From Stenogyne calaminthoides (taxonomy: Eukaryota; Streptophyta; Magnoliopsida; Lamiales; Lamiaceae), in the NCBI GenBank assembly GCA_037126765.1, contig JBBCBC010000026.1:28567698-28631697 (forward strand): a stretch of DNA of 64,000 nucleotides, given 5' to 3'. The notes under the pieces were generated by a model. It was not told where the DNA came from. It made no database searches and saw nothing but the letters and a program-made list of their open reading frames with translations. Positions 23,901-36,190 of this stretch are shown here, in pieces. Numbering within the stretch: position 1 is the stretch's first letter; every line of letters starts with the position of its first letter. The position numbers and the translations under genes were made by a program.

Positions 23901-26579
23901 AAGTAGTTCTTCTCCGAGCATCCAGATCCACTCTTAAATTCCTTAGGAATTTAGTGCTTCATTTCGCATCTTTGGATTGCAAAGTGAAGCGGTATATAAA
24001 ATTTCTCAAGGCCTGTTTTTCTCGGAATTTGCTCGACCTCCATGGATTTAGGATCCCGAGTGATATTGAATCGCATTTAACTTATCATCCACAATCTTTG
24101 TTGCCGATTCGCGATAGTTGCACATTATTTTACCCATACCGTGAGTGATCATCTACGAGATAAGATAGATTTGGTTTAAAAATTGTGCATTAATACAAGG
24201 AATATCACACAAGTTTTAAACTAAGAAACAATAAAGCATAACACACGGGATAGAAACATTTAAGATCAATGGATTTTAAAAAAAAAATACATCAAATAAA
24301 CATAAATTACCGATTCATTTTTTCGGAAAGATGATTTTGAAACTTAGGAAAACACTTTGAATCTGAGAGAAATATCTGGAGTTTTCGTGAGAATAAATCG
24401 TAAGTTTGTGAAATGGAAAACTCGTATGTTTTTGATGAACTTTATAAAGACGAGGAGGAAGAAGAAGACACGATTTTGAAGATCAACCGTTTTGAAAAGA
24501 TTAAACGTTCAGATTAAGCGGTTTTGATCGTAGGGTCGGGAAAAGACGCATTTAAAAACCTTTTGATTTAAAAGCACATTTAGTAGCGGTTAATACACGT
24601 TCCCCACGTCCGCTTTAAATGATTTGCGCGAAATACGCCACAAGGATAATGGGTACAGTAAAGGCAAATAATATCGATAAGATCCGATAAATAAGCAAAG
24701 AACAAGAGAAAAGAAAACAGATTCGGTTGGATCGATATTGTAATCGATCAATACCACTTGTCCATGTTGATTTCACTTGTTGATCTTAGTATTTCGCCTA
24801 AGCCTTAAAATTTCCCTAACCGATCCTTTTAGCTGATTTTCTTCACTTGCATCTGATATGTTGAAGTTCCAAGCTCAACTGATCTTCCTTAAATATGTCT
24901 GATTTCCTTCGATCCTTCTTGATCGGTTGAAGTTCCCCTTCAACCGATATTTTCGCTTTTCCCATAGACCGATGTATCCGATTTGTTGGAGTTTCAAGCT
25001 CACCGATCTTTCCTCATCCGATCACCAGATGTATCGATTTTGGTTGACCTAATCGATTCTTCTCAAGTCAATCCAATTCTTGGAATAAGTGTTACCGCCA
25101 AAACTTAGTCTAGAATAGTAGTCTCTATTCCCTAAGTTGGTAGCGATTTGACATCGTAATTATCGTCCCAATCTTTCGATATGTCAATCCGTAGAATTTA
25201 TCCAATTATCGGTCAAGCGTGATTCCTACACGCCGTCCTTTTGGTACGATTTTCTAAAAGGTTTTGAGAACTCGAATTTGCATTTGCACCCCTTGGCCTG
25301 GCCTCTATAAATTGGACTAATTGTTTTACACAACATAACCCAATCACCATACTTATCTTCTTTGTAGAATCGTGTATCCTGGTGAACCCTTATTTAAATT
25401 GAAACTTCCTAAGAAACACCTTTACCCCCTTTTTTCAATGATTTGACTTCTCAAATCAACCCCTCAAGGCCCCTTATCTTTGTTTTCGTTATCATCAAAG
25501 ATTTCACATACGATTGTTGCAAAGCTTCTCTACCACCATGGCGGCGCTGGGCTCTTTGTTGCAATCGAGAAGACTTCTCCTAACCGATGCACCTTGTGTG
25601 TCTATCGTTATGACGTAACTACCATCAACAGACTTAGTTCGAAAATGAAGCGTGAGTTTGATATGCGATCTTGATCACCAACAACCGATCTTCGTGATAT
25701 TAACTCACCATTTCTTTGTTGGAGAGCCCATCGACTCTTTCTTAGGGCTCCGGCTTAAAAAAATTCTATCAAGGCATTTGCCGCTCCAATTGGTTTTTAA
25801 CCCATTAGCGCTTTTTAGGATTTCTTTTAAAGCCTCTCTCACCCTTGTTAAGTGGGGAAAATGAGAGCATCGATTTAAAATCTCTCTCTCCCCCGCTCTA
25901 CTTGGGTAGGGGATGAGGGTTTAGGGTTATAGGTTTAGGGTTTTCGGTTATGACTTATGTACTGACCTCCGGGTCCTTTGTACTTGTATCTTGTAATGTA
26001 ATCTGACCTTCGGGTTTTTATCAATGAAAAGTTCTATTATTTCATTGTTGTGTAAAATTCCTGTATCCTTATGCGATTTTAAGCTTTAATCTTGTGAATA
26101 CCACTTGTGAATCTTGCTTGTTGAATATTAGCTTAATCGACTTACAAAGATGTAAAATAACCCAACTGATTTAATCAGATATTCCTTTAAAATTGTACGT
26201 TTCCTTTAATCTGATAAACCCTAAATCTGATAACTTGTAAAACTGATCAGTTCCTTTGAATCTTGTTGAATTTCAGCTTAATCGACTTACAAAGTATAAC
26301 TGAACAGATTTAATCAGATAATCCTTTAAACGATCGATTCATTTAATCGATAAGCTTTTAAATCGACGGTATCTTCTCATATCGGTTCCTCGATCGATCT
26401 TCCGATCGATTGAGATACCAAACTCAATCGATTCCTTTTCGGCTGGTTAGTCTCTTAACCACCGGGGTTCGAGAACAATCCATCAAACATTTTAGGTGCA
26501 TTTTCTCCAAGATCCGAAGTTCTAGCTCATTGCATAATTCTCTCGAATCTAATCTCATTTAGTGGCTTGGTTAGAATAT
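20988..26579 (-). other. Long post-pol region of the Sirevirus-like element, unknown coding content
   Basis: About 5.6 kb lie between RNase H and the 3' LTR. Sireviruses often have an extra, env-like ORF here. On the minus strand, consecutive short frames between 23700 and 21119 could be one frameshifted gene. One piece (22144-21941) is a heptad-like stretch (DKLELTEEKLDKLIKTLSTA) typical of a coiled coil. Another (23700-23467) reads YYIRSNYTKMVAIIDEAKN. I recognise neither family and see no convincing signal peptide or membrane segment, so envelope function is not supported. 25860-26320 and 21900-22230 have normal CTG/CAG content; the rest is CG-rich. Confidence 0.5.
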
Positions 26580-28275
26580 CTTTTCTCGTATATCAAGATG
26601 AATCTTTTTCCATTTCGATATTCTTCTTTTCAACATGATCTCTTATAAAATGGTGTCCGACATCCACATGCTTGCATCTTGTATGTAGAAACAGATTTCG
26701 AAAGTGATTGCAATAGCATTATTATCATCACGTAAAATAGGTACATTCTTAGCTTCAATGTTATAATCCTCACCGCCGACTAAGCCGTGAGAGCATTGGG
26801 AACAATGTTTTCCCGCAGACCATATATTCTCGCTTCAATAGTAGATGTCGCGAACGATGTCCGCTTTTGAAAACCACGAGATTTTTTTACTTCCTAAGAA
26901 TTGACAAGTTCCCGAGGTGGATTTTTTCATCAATCTTGCAACCTCCATAATCGTAATCGTAATACCCACTAAGCTCTCTAGATTATCATCGATGGGTAAA
27001 ATAAACCAAGATTTATTGTCCCTTCAGATACTTAAGAATCCGCTTACCGCTTCTAGGTGACTTATCATTGGATTTGTCTCGAAATCGCACATACACACCC
27101 ATCTCTGCGAAGGTTATATCCGGTCTATTTGGCGATCGGGTATAGTAGAGATCCAATGAGAGCCCTATATTCCTTCCGATTTGTTTTTCGACCATCCTCA
27201 TCCGGATCCATCTTGAATCCGGTCATCATAGGAATTTTGGCTTCTTACAATTTTGAACTCCAAACTTAGCCAATAAATTCCTAGTGTACTTTTGCTTGGC
27301 GAGATGAATATCCCTTCGTACTTTGCTTTTACTTGAAGACCCGTAAAGTAATTCATCGACCCATCATGGACATCTCGAACTTCCTTGCATCGGTTCTTTG
27401 AATCTTTTCACATAGACTTTTGTTGGGAGATCCGAAGATGATGTCATCCACGTAGATCTGAACCATCAGAATATCTTCTCCATCTTCTATTCTGAATAAG
27501 GTTCTGTCCACTGTTCCTTTAGTGAACCCACTTTCGATCAAGAACCGAGAGAGTGTATCATACCAAGCTCGAGGAGCCTGTTTGAGCCATAGAGAGCTTT
27601 TTTCTTGGGCAGTACACCTGGTTGCTCTTTTCAAAGCACGGAGGTTGTTCGACATAAACTTCCTCCGCTAGTACCCCGATTTAAGAAAGCACTTTTTACG
27701 TCCATCGATACACGGTGAACCCTCGTGGGAAGCATATGCGAAAACAATCGAATGGCTTTAGACGAAGCGGACGGTGCAAAGGTCTCATCATAATCAATTC
27801 CTTCTGATTGTGAATACCCCTTAGCTACAAGTCTTGCCTTATTTCTGGTGATGACGTTTTTCTCATCTCTCTTGTTCTTGAATACCCACTTCGTGCCAAT
27901 AACGTCTTGATGACTTGGTGCATCTGCAGTTCCCAAACTTGATTTCTCTCGGCTGTTCAAGCTCCTCCTGCGCATTCTTTAGAATCCAAACTTTGCGTCT
28001 TTGAGAACTTCCTCTATAGTTGTTGGTTCCTTCATAGACGAGATAAAAAGAATACATGGCACTTTCACCAATCGATGTCTAGTTTTAACTTTATCGGATG
28101 GGTCTCCGATTATCGGATCGGTGGATGACCGGTTATCCGGTCCTTCGCATTCGATTTGCGTTATTTTGGAGAACATCGTCCGTTTCTGATAAAATTTCAT
28201 TACTAGCGATTGGGAGTGGTGCAGAGTTATGATACACTTGATAAGAACAAGTCTCGGTGATGTTGGACTCATCAT
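26580..28275 (-). pseudogene. pol: reverse transcriptase and RNase H, broken
   Basis: Successive minus-strand pieces: EPTTIEEVLKDAKF (28275-27979), GTKWVFKNKRDEKNVITRNK and ARLVAKGYSQSEGIDYDETF (27975-27631), LKQAPRAWYDTLSRFLIESG and IYVDDIIFGS with the YVDD active site (27655-27353), then a damaged form of the RPDI(M/T)FA..KRILKYLKG segment (27201-27013). RNase H remnants run to about 26580. At least four frame changes are needed to follow the domain. Confidence 0.8.
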
Positions 28276-28499
28276 GTGTCGATGTCCGTTAAATGGGAAC
28301 TTCAGTGTTCCCCCGAACCGGATGGTTCGATTGATCTTATCTCACCAGTATCGAACCTTCTTCATAAACCAGTTTTTTTCGTACCTTAGGATCCGAATGA
28401 TCCGGTGAATCGCCTAGATGGAATGTATACGTTAATTACGGTTTCGATTCTTTTCCTTGATCATTAGTCGATCCATTTTACGAGCATCGTACTTGTTGA

Positions 28500-29644
28500 T
28501 CAGTACATCTTGTTCTCGAGGCGATTTCTCTTGATCGAAGATGCTTCATCAAAGACTACATGGGGTGTTTCTTCCACAAGTAGGGTTCGTCTGTTGTAGA
28601 CCCTGAAAGCCTTGGTAGATGAAGAATATCCTAAGAATATACCCTCATCCGACTTGGCTTCAAAGGTTTTCAACCCGACTCTTCCCATTGTTGTGTATGA
28701 AACACTTACACCCAAAAACATGGAAGTAAAGAGACACGAGGTTTTTCGTCCTTCCACAGTTCATAGGGTGTTTTGTAGTGAGCCTTAGTCGAAGACATCC
28801 GTTTACGAGTATGGCATGCAAAGTGTTGATTGCTTACGCCTGTAAACGGCTTGGTATTGCATGTTCAAACTAACATCATCCATGCGGCGAACTTCTTTGA
28901 GAGTTCTGTTCCTCCGCTTCGGCTACTCCATTTTGTTGTGGTGTCCTTACGGTGATGTTTCATGTTGTATACCAAACTTAGAGCAAAAATCAAGAATAAA
29001 AGAGTTCGTAAATTTCATGACCTTTATCGATCGATTTTTTACTACATCGACACCCCTTCTCATTTTGTAATCTTTTTTAAGGCTCGGGTATCTTCGTTGT
29101 CGCCTCATTCTTCTTATGTAAGAATATAACCCTGTAAACTTGGAATAGTCATCCACGATTACAGAGTATATTTCGTCGTTGTTGGTATTTGGTGTAAGCG
29201 GGTCCGAATAGATCATATATGAAGTGCGAAGACTCTATTTGGATCTTGGGTCAGGGAATTCCCTTGAATGAAGCTTTGACCTATTTTCCTTCCGACATGC
29301 AAAGACATGTCCGATCCTTTGAAAATACTTCATTAGGAAGTCCTTCCACTAGAGACATCCTTCTTTATCTTATTAAGAGTTTTAAAGTTCGGATGGCTCA
29401 TTCTTTTGTGCGAGCCAATCGCTACTTTTGGAACTCTTGACAATCGCATGCATTTCTTGGGCAACTGTTCCAATCGGTTTGTGTAGATATCGTCCCTTTC
29501 CTTGAACCAGTTAGAAAAAAATCTGTTGAGTGGCTTGATTCTTGATAGTGCATTGGTCAATCGAGAACTCAACACTTGAATCCGTTGTCGCAGACCAGAA
29601 ACCGATAATAGGTTGTGCTTGGACCTTCGACATACGAGACTCAA
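28500..29644 (-). pseudogene. pol: GAG-pre-integrase and integrase, broken
   Basis: 29644-29333 holds KHNLLSVSGL and SRVPKVAIGSHKRMSHPN (GAG-pre-integrase, HLxGHxN-like, altered). 29216-28947 holds EIYSVIVDDYSKFTGLYSYI and NSFILDFCSKFGIQHETSP (integrase core). 28757-28500 holds GLKTFEAKSDEGIFLGYS and AFRVYNRRTLLVEETPHVVF (integrase C-terminal end). The pieces lie in order but in different frames, so no complete DDE set is readable. Confidence 0.75.
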
Positions 29645-30599
29645 GTTATTTGTACATCATCATTCTCTAAGGTTCCGAATCCTTTGGTATGGCCAAAGTT
29701 ATCATCACCGAAGAGTACACGCGGGCCTTTCTGTTCTATGTAAGAGCCGAGGAGGTGCTTGCTTCCCTCGTCATGTGCCTTGAGCATCCACTATCGATGT
29801 ACCGGATAGTTGCTTGCACACCTCCTTTGTTGGCCGGACCCACGCGATCCTATGACCAAATCGGGCTTTAGGTACCCCCTTTTGGATTGGGTCCCGAGGG
29901 GTTAGGATTAGTTTTGGGGATCCATACAAACAGAAAGCACTTCTATTGTGATCTAGTTAGATCGGCCCTGATTTGTCCCCATACCTATCAACATAATCAT
30001 ACGCGTCTCAGATATGCTTTTCGATTTGTATGATTATTAGTGTGAACCTTGGATGACTTAGAAGACTTGGGATTTATCTTTTTGTTTTGTCTTCTTTTTA
30101 TCCATTGTGTGGTTCAAAAAAGTGACCCTAGATTTCTGATTATAGGGGTAGGTACGACTGCTACCATCAAAAGATTCATCTCTTTTTGGCATAGGTTGTT
30201 TTTGCAGTTTACCTGAAGCATGCTTATTAGGCAGCTGACCTTGATTGGGTCTCAGATTGGACTTCCCTTTTACAGGTTGTCTTTTCTGATTCCTGATCTG
30301 TTGATCGAGTTGAGGTCTCTTCGAAGAACCGGGTTCTTCGTTGATTCCTCGATCGATGCTTTACCGTTGGGGTCCATTTCGTTCCCTTCGGTTAGGCACC
30401 GCCTTTACCCGCTTCAACCGGTCTTTTTTTTCCTTATTAGATACATGTTTGGCTTTTGGTGTATCTTTGTCTGAAACTCGTCTGATTACACCTTTTTTAG
30501 ATGAATCATTCGGGGCTTTTGAGGATGTGGAAGGGTTCTCATAGCCAAGTCCCTTCTTGTTAATCGTTGTTGAAAATAGGCGTTCATGTCTTGAGCGGT

Positions 30600-32493
30600 T
30601 TTAGATGATTTTGAAAAAACCTCTATTTTCTTACGCAGATTATCCTCGATGATTTTAAACTTTCATGCTTTTGGAGCGACTCATCGAATTTTGCTTTGCG
30701 AGGATTTTGAAGTCATCGACTTCTTTGTTTGTTAGTGCCGGTGATCTTTGATTCGCTTCTCCGATCGAAGCTTTAACCCGAGAATTTTCAATTTCTCGGT
30801 TGCTTCTCGAAAGCGGTTCGGTGATCTAAGTTCGAGAGGCTTTACTAAGATCATTTTCTTTATGGTCGATTATTTCGGTCCTCACTTATCATTTTTAGCT
30901 TCCACTATAGCATAAGTGTCTCATTGCATTGGAGAGATCCTCAAGCAATTGCTCGAGTAGAGCCGCAGTCAATCTCCCGGCGGGTGTGCTAATGATAGCA
31001 GTGTAAAGTCGAACGAAAAGCAGGTTTGGAGGTTACCTCAGATTGGTCCTCCCCGCCAAAAGCAGATCTCATCATCGTCTCAAGAGAATATCGATCTTCA
31101 TTTTCATAGAAGTCAACAAAGATATTTCTTGAAAAGCAGAAGTCTTACAGAGGAGTATCCGAGTCCTCGTGAGGGCAGATAGGAATAAATCAATTCTCGA
31201 CGACAAAGAACCATGGCTCTTCTATCCTTATAACGTTGCTTTCTCTTTTGTTCCTCTTTTCTTCCCTTTTCAAGCGCCAGTTCAGTCTGCGCTTATAGTG
31301 ACCGGGCTTCTCCACGGTTGAAGCACGCTCCTTGATCCACCGAACCTTTCCTTCCGGTGAATCACTCATGTCAGATGACCTATCGGTGACTTCCTTTTCG
31401 ATAGTAATCCGAGCTTTTTCGTCTCGACCGGTTATCTCTTCCTTCCTCACCGATTATCTCTTTTCCTTTCATCTCGCGGATCCTCCGATCATCGATTCTG
31501 GTTCTTTTTCGGAGATCCGTTGGTCGATCTCCTATCTCTCCCGGCTATGTTGATAGTCCTTATAAAATCTTCGATACTTACCAAGTTGGACGTTCGACTT
31601 CTCAAGCTTTCCCGTAAGCAGAGCGATCTGTTTACCGACTTATTATATTCCCAACAGTTCGTTGGTCTTCGTTTCTTCTTTGGTTGCCTTAAAAGCAACC
31701 GATTTTTTGAAGTTGAGGCTTCAAATGGGCACCTCATCTTCATCGCCTTGTCCTCTTTCAATCAAATCGAACTTCGTGAGCTTTAAGGCTCAAGAACAAG
31801 CTACTTGGCTTCATTTTTGAAATGTCTTGGCAATCCTTGATTACCGCGGACCTTCATATCCCACTTCTTGGTGAGAGACCTTAGGATCTTGTAGTTTATA
31901 TCTTTATCGACACATCTCTACCAAGTTCTCGAAGCTTGTTTATAGACATTGTAATCCTTCCATCGAGTTCGTTGATGGCTTGGTTTGGCAAAGATCTTGC
32001 TTTTTCAAACTTCACCGGTTCGGGCTTGTAGGCTATTGTCTTTTTATCTGTTCATTTCCCTCGCATATCTCAGCCAGAGTATCCCACATTGCTTTCGCAG
32101 ATTTGAGATACTTAATCTTTTCCTTGGTGACCTTATCCATGGTTTTCATGATAATATGCCTTGCGATAGTATCTAGAGTGTGCAGCTTTCTTTCCTCTGC
32201 ATCCATCAAGGCTGGGCTTTTACACACAAGACTTCCCGGTGCAAAGTCTGGATCTCCTCCAAGCTGCAGGGGTTATCATAGTATATGATGATGGGTCCTT
32301 TTTCGATGACTTCCATCATTACGCTAACGATCGAACCTAGATGGTTGGACATATATATGGCCCAATCTGCATACTCATCGATTGAGAACTTTGGCAGATC
32401 ATGATACATACCTGAGGTGTTATCCATGCTGAGTGATTTTGGAAAATGAATGAGTTTTAAAAACGGTTTTTCAAGATCGATTCGATTGACCAC
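30600..32493 (-). pseudogene. gag of the complete Sirevirus-like element, broken
   Basis: On the minus strand from 32493 the frame reads MVNRIDLEKP, then HDLPKFSIDEYADWAIYMSN and MMEVIEKGPIIIYYDNP. It switches near 32225 to LMDAEERKLHTLDTIARHII and MDKVTKEKIKYLKSAKAMWD. These belong to the copia gag polyprotein. Weak Lys/Arg-rich frames continue to about 30600, where zinc-knuckle and protease sequences would be expected; I cannot read a CCHC motif or a DTG protease motif with confidence. Confidence 0.65.
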
Positions 32494-32550
32494 AAAGATT
32501 CTTCCTCAAGAATCGATGATACACAAAGTCGATGGGTGTCCGAGAACCAA

Positions 32551-32564
32551 CCGCCTCGATACCA
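32551..32564 (-). promoter_or_regulatory. Primer binding site (initiator tRNA-Met type)
   Basis: Directly inside the 5' LTR, the minus strand reads TGGTATCGAGGCGG. The first seven bases match the TGGTATC that copia elements use to pair with initiator tRNA-Met. The same stretch is present at the left copy (about 1193-1206). Confidence 0.7.
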
Positions 32565-32566
32565 CT

Positions 32567-34149
32567 TGTAGGTCCCGAACGGGTTAATGAGGGCGTAAGT
32601 CTAGAGGGGAGGGTGAATAGACTTAAAAACTTTTTGCAGATCGAGGTGTGAGGCGGTTAGCCCGATCGAGTCGCGAAGTGAATCGATTTGGGTCGATAAC
32701 CAACTTACTAATCGCTCAAGGCAGGTCGATTCGGTAACTATCGGTTTAATCGATGTGTGCGGAAGCTTAAGTTTTACCGTGTGAAAAACCGGTTTTGATA
32801 AATCGATTCCAAAGTTAATCTTTTAATCGGTTGGATGAAGTGTCAAGTTTGATCGGATCGAAGCTTGGTGCTAATCGATCTCAATTTGGAATATGTATGC
32901 ACTTTAAAGGTTGTGTGCGATTGTGTAATCGGTTAATCAAAAACGATAAAGGCACACAAGATTTATCTTGGTTCGGACAAACCGATCCTACGCCCACTCT
33001 TCCCTATCACAAGGGCACCTACTTAACCAATGGACTTTGTTTTATGTGTAAGTCCAACACAAGACACCAACTAGATGTTTAAAGAGTTCACACTCAACCG
33101 ATCCCAGAGATCGTAACTAGAAACCCTAGTGCGAATCTTGCTAAACAACTTAACCTAACTTGGGGGTTTGGGTAAGATTGTTTTTGGTTCCAACTATGAA
33201 ATCTTTTTCTTAGATATATTGTTCTAACAACTAGGTGAAAAGATTTCTATGCTAAGAACTTATGGGATGAACACTTGACAAAAATAATCTTCTTGATCGT
33301 GTTCTTTGTGCGGAAATCTGATATTAGCTTGAGCTTCTTGATTGTTCAGCGTTTTTGTTGTATTTCCGTTGTTTCACTCTAAAGTGTAATCCCATATATA
33401 TAGACCTTGAAATCAAAGAGCCGTTGGAGAGCAATTTGAATTTCAGGCTATATTTGGTAGACTTTGGCGGCTTGATGTGACGAGCTTCGTGAACGGCGGC
33501 ATGGCCAAAAAGCGTGAATTTGTACTTTGTAGCCGTTACAGAGAGGTAGCATCGAAATCCCGCAATTGTCGGCTCCGATCATACGTGTCTTGTTCTTATT
33601 GGATAGCAGACTCCACTTTTCAGTGTTGTTCTTCCAACTAGGCTTGACATTCTTCTTGTTCAGATCATAGACGTATGATTAGGTGAAACATCATATTTCA
33701 CCTGGTGAGCTGACCTGATCAGTCTGAACTGATCAGTCTACCTGTTAGAGTCTTCTGGTGCCGGTTGACTTAGCTTCAACTAGCAGACTCGGCTGATGTA
33801 GGTCTTCTGGTCTGATCTTCTGGAAGTCATCTGATCTTCAAGTATTCTGAGTTTGAGCTTTATGACTTCAGCTGAGATATCTGACTAGATCAGATGGATC
33901 TGATCTTCTGTTCTTGTCTTGCATCCTGGCCTGTCGGATATCAGCTGTCCTTTGAGTCTTCAGATCTGACCTATACATATTGAGTTTCCCCCTCAATATG
34001 TGACCTATTTATTTCATCAGTTGTTCTATACAATCATTATCAACTGGTCTTCTATAGCATGTAATATAAACATCAGTCAGCTAACAGGTCTGACTGGTCC
34101 TATTACATGTGTTTTTGGAACTTTCATCAAAACTATAAATTTCCCAACA
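32567..34149 (-). repeat. 5' LTR of the complete Sirevirus-like element
   Basis: TG...CA ends. It contains a TATA-like box, catatatatag at about 33393-33403 on the plus strand, which would drive minus-strand transcription with about 750 bp of U3 before it. The outer 460 bp (about 33690-34149) are rich in CTG/CAG, unlike the 3' LTR. Confidence 0.9.
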
Positions 34150-36106
34150 ACTAATGCTAATTGCAACCGATGAGCAAAGCAATGAACATGATATGCATAA
34201 GGGCAATCTCTCAAAAAAAGGGCTTGTAATCCATTCCATACACCACCCATATTGCTCGCTCCATCGTACCCTTGACCCCGCATATTGCATATTTGCAGGT
34301 TATGTCGACTCAACACAAGACATATTTCTTTCTTCAGTGTTACAGCAGTAGTATCTTTAACATGTACAATGTCAAAAAAACGTTCTTTCAAAATACCATT
34401 AACATCAACAAATCTTAACACAATAGCCATCTGTTCTTTGTTAGATACATCTTTAGCTTCATCAACTAAAATGCAAAACTTTGAATCACCAATCTCCTCA
34501 CGGATTTTGTTTCTCACCCGACTACCAAAGATGCTCAAAATCTCTTTTTGAACTGTCGGTGATATATACTTAGCATCTAAAGGAGCATTCTCTAAAACAA
34601 CTTCATTAATTTTGGTATTCATCTCTCCCAAAAGCTTTATCAATTCAATGAGATTACCTCGATTTTTGGAAGATACCGACTCATCATGCCCTCTCAAAGC
34701 ACATGCTTGCAAAGTAAGATATTGAAGACACTTAATTGTAGTCATAACCCGCAGACGATTTCTCTTTACCTCTTCTGGTTTTTCACGATTAATTGCTTTG
34801 TCAATATGCTGAGAGACATTCTTTAGAGAGTTCATGTAAACCACCGTTCTACTGTGTTGTGAATCGACATCCCCTACATGTTTTAAAAACGAACACCTCT
34901 TCCGGTCATTGACCCTTTTTCAACTATCGAACCTACCCAAAGTAAATGCACAACGACTGTTATTCAAATTATCAAATATGAAGCACGGAAAGCAATACGC
35001 AGCATGGTTTGAGGGTGAGTACTCTAGCCAAGAAAATTGACGAAACCACGACTTTTGAAATCGACGATTCTGAATTCCATCAAATGTTGGCTTATATTCA
35101 TCCAAATTGGGTTGAAATGCTCCCATTTTCATGTAAGCTCTCCTTATTTCATCTCGTTGATTAACAGGATGTTCACAAATTGGAATACGTTTAAACGGAT
35201 CACGCTCAAGTGAATTAAGATCAATTTCAATTCTTTGTGATTGAGGAGGTTGAACATCAGGAGGCGGAGCTACACTATCATTGTTAGATGTAAGATGCTC
35301 TTCACTTGTCATAGGTTCCTTCCGTTTGAAGTTAATGAAGAGTGACTTGATAGTTTTCCCTTTCTTCGCTTCTCGATTATCCATCACCTATTACAAAATT
35401 AGAAAAATTATATATTATGTTATATTTTTAGCACTTATCTCCAAACTCCAATATACTACTTCCCCAAACTTAAACTCCAATGTAATTATATAAATATTAA
35501 AACACTAGTATCAATATTTGAGAAATCTAATTGTAGGCAGTAGGGGAGACCAGAATGGTGCATGATCCACTCACTGCATTGACTTGTGTGCAACATAAGA
35601 AATAAGTAGTTAGTTGTTACTTGGCAACACACTGCATATATAAAATTCTCCTCAAAATTCTTGCCCCAAAAATTCTCCTCAAAATTCTCTCCTCTGCAGA
35701 CGCACTACATTAGCATATATAAAATTCTCCTCAAAATTCTTGCCCCAAAACTATGCACCAAAATTTAGTGAAATGTTCTCAAATAGAACAACACAAAACT
35801 ATGCACCAAAATAAAGAAGAACACAAAACTATGAAAGCATTCAAAAATTTACCCCAACAATTGAAAGGAATCAAGTCTTGAAGAGATAAGAGGAGAAATT
35901 GATGGGGCCGTGACGAGGAGGAAAAAGGATTTGTGTGTGTGGCGGCGACGGCGGAACGAAGGATGCGCAGCAGAATGGAACGGAACGAAGAATACATATT
36001 CGCGAATTTTGGAATGAGGTTAGGGCTTCAGCCTTTAATTTAATTCAAATTTTAAATTATTTAACAGTATTATATTTATAATTTGCAATTTATTATCAAA
36101 GACACA

Positions 36107-36190
36107 AGCAGCCTAGTGGTGAAGCGTTCTAACATTAGGCTTGAGGTCGCAGGTTTGACTCCAGATGATGTAAGTTTAAAAAAAAAATCT
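36107..36190 (+). other. tRNA-like A/B-box segment inside the hAT terminal region
   Basis: gcctagtggtgaagcg resembles a Pol III A box, and cgcaggtttgactcc, about 30 bp further on, resembles a B box. It is followed by an A-rich stretch. This could be the head of a SINE that was inserted, or chance. It has no mature tRNA fold and no TSD that I can see. Confidence 0.35.

Larger units (their letters stand above)
19396..34149 (-). mobile_element. Sirevirus-like Ty1/copia retrotransposon, complete structure, TSD ACTAA
   Basis: 14,754 bp with two LTRs (1578 and 1583 bp), a primer binding site, a purine tract and a 5-bp duplication actaa (19391-19395; 34150-34154). On the minus strand the order is 5' LTR, gag, integrase, reverse transcriptase, RNase H, a long extra region, 3' LTR. 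Integrase before reverse transcriptase defines copia. The length, long LTRs and extra post-pol region fit the Sirevirus (SIRE/Maximus) branch. All frames are broken as printed. Many breaks occur where CTG/CAG seems to have become CG, so coding status cannot be judged safely from this assembly. Confidence 0.9.
18179..35387 (-). pseudogene. hAT transposase (TTF zinc finger, DUF4371, hAT dimerisation), split by a retrotransposon
   Basis: The first part (35387-34150) starts MMDNREAKKGKTIKSLFI and contains a TTF-type zinc finger (SWLEYSPSNHAAYCFPCFIF), then the RNase H-like transposase core (SKFCILVDEAKDVSNKEQ, QGYDGASNMGG) to HCFAHRLQLALV. There the copia element enters. After it the frame resumes at 19395 with the same codons (LVAAGGKV...), running to GETRWSSHFD and beyond. 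The C-terminal dimerisation region is seen at about 18400-18179 (LVLTLPV, MKHVKSVLRNKM, DSMVIYIEREL). Defects besides the insertion: an in-frame TGA at about 34920 where relatives have Trp, and frame changes between 18616 and 18370. Plant relatives are annotated as zinc finger MYM-type protein 1-like. It is not functional. Confidence 0.9.
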
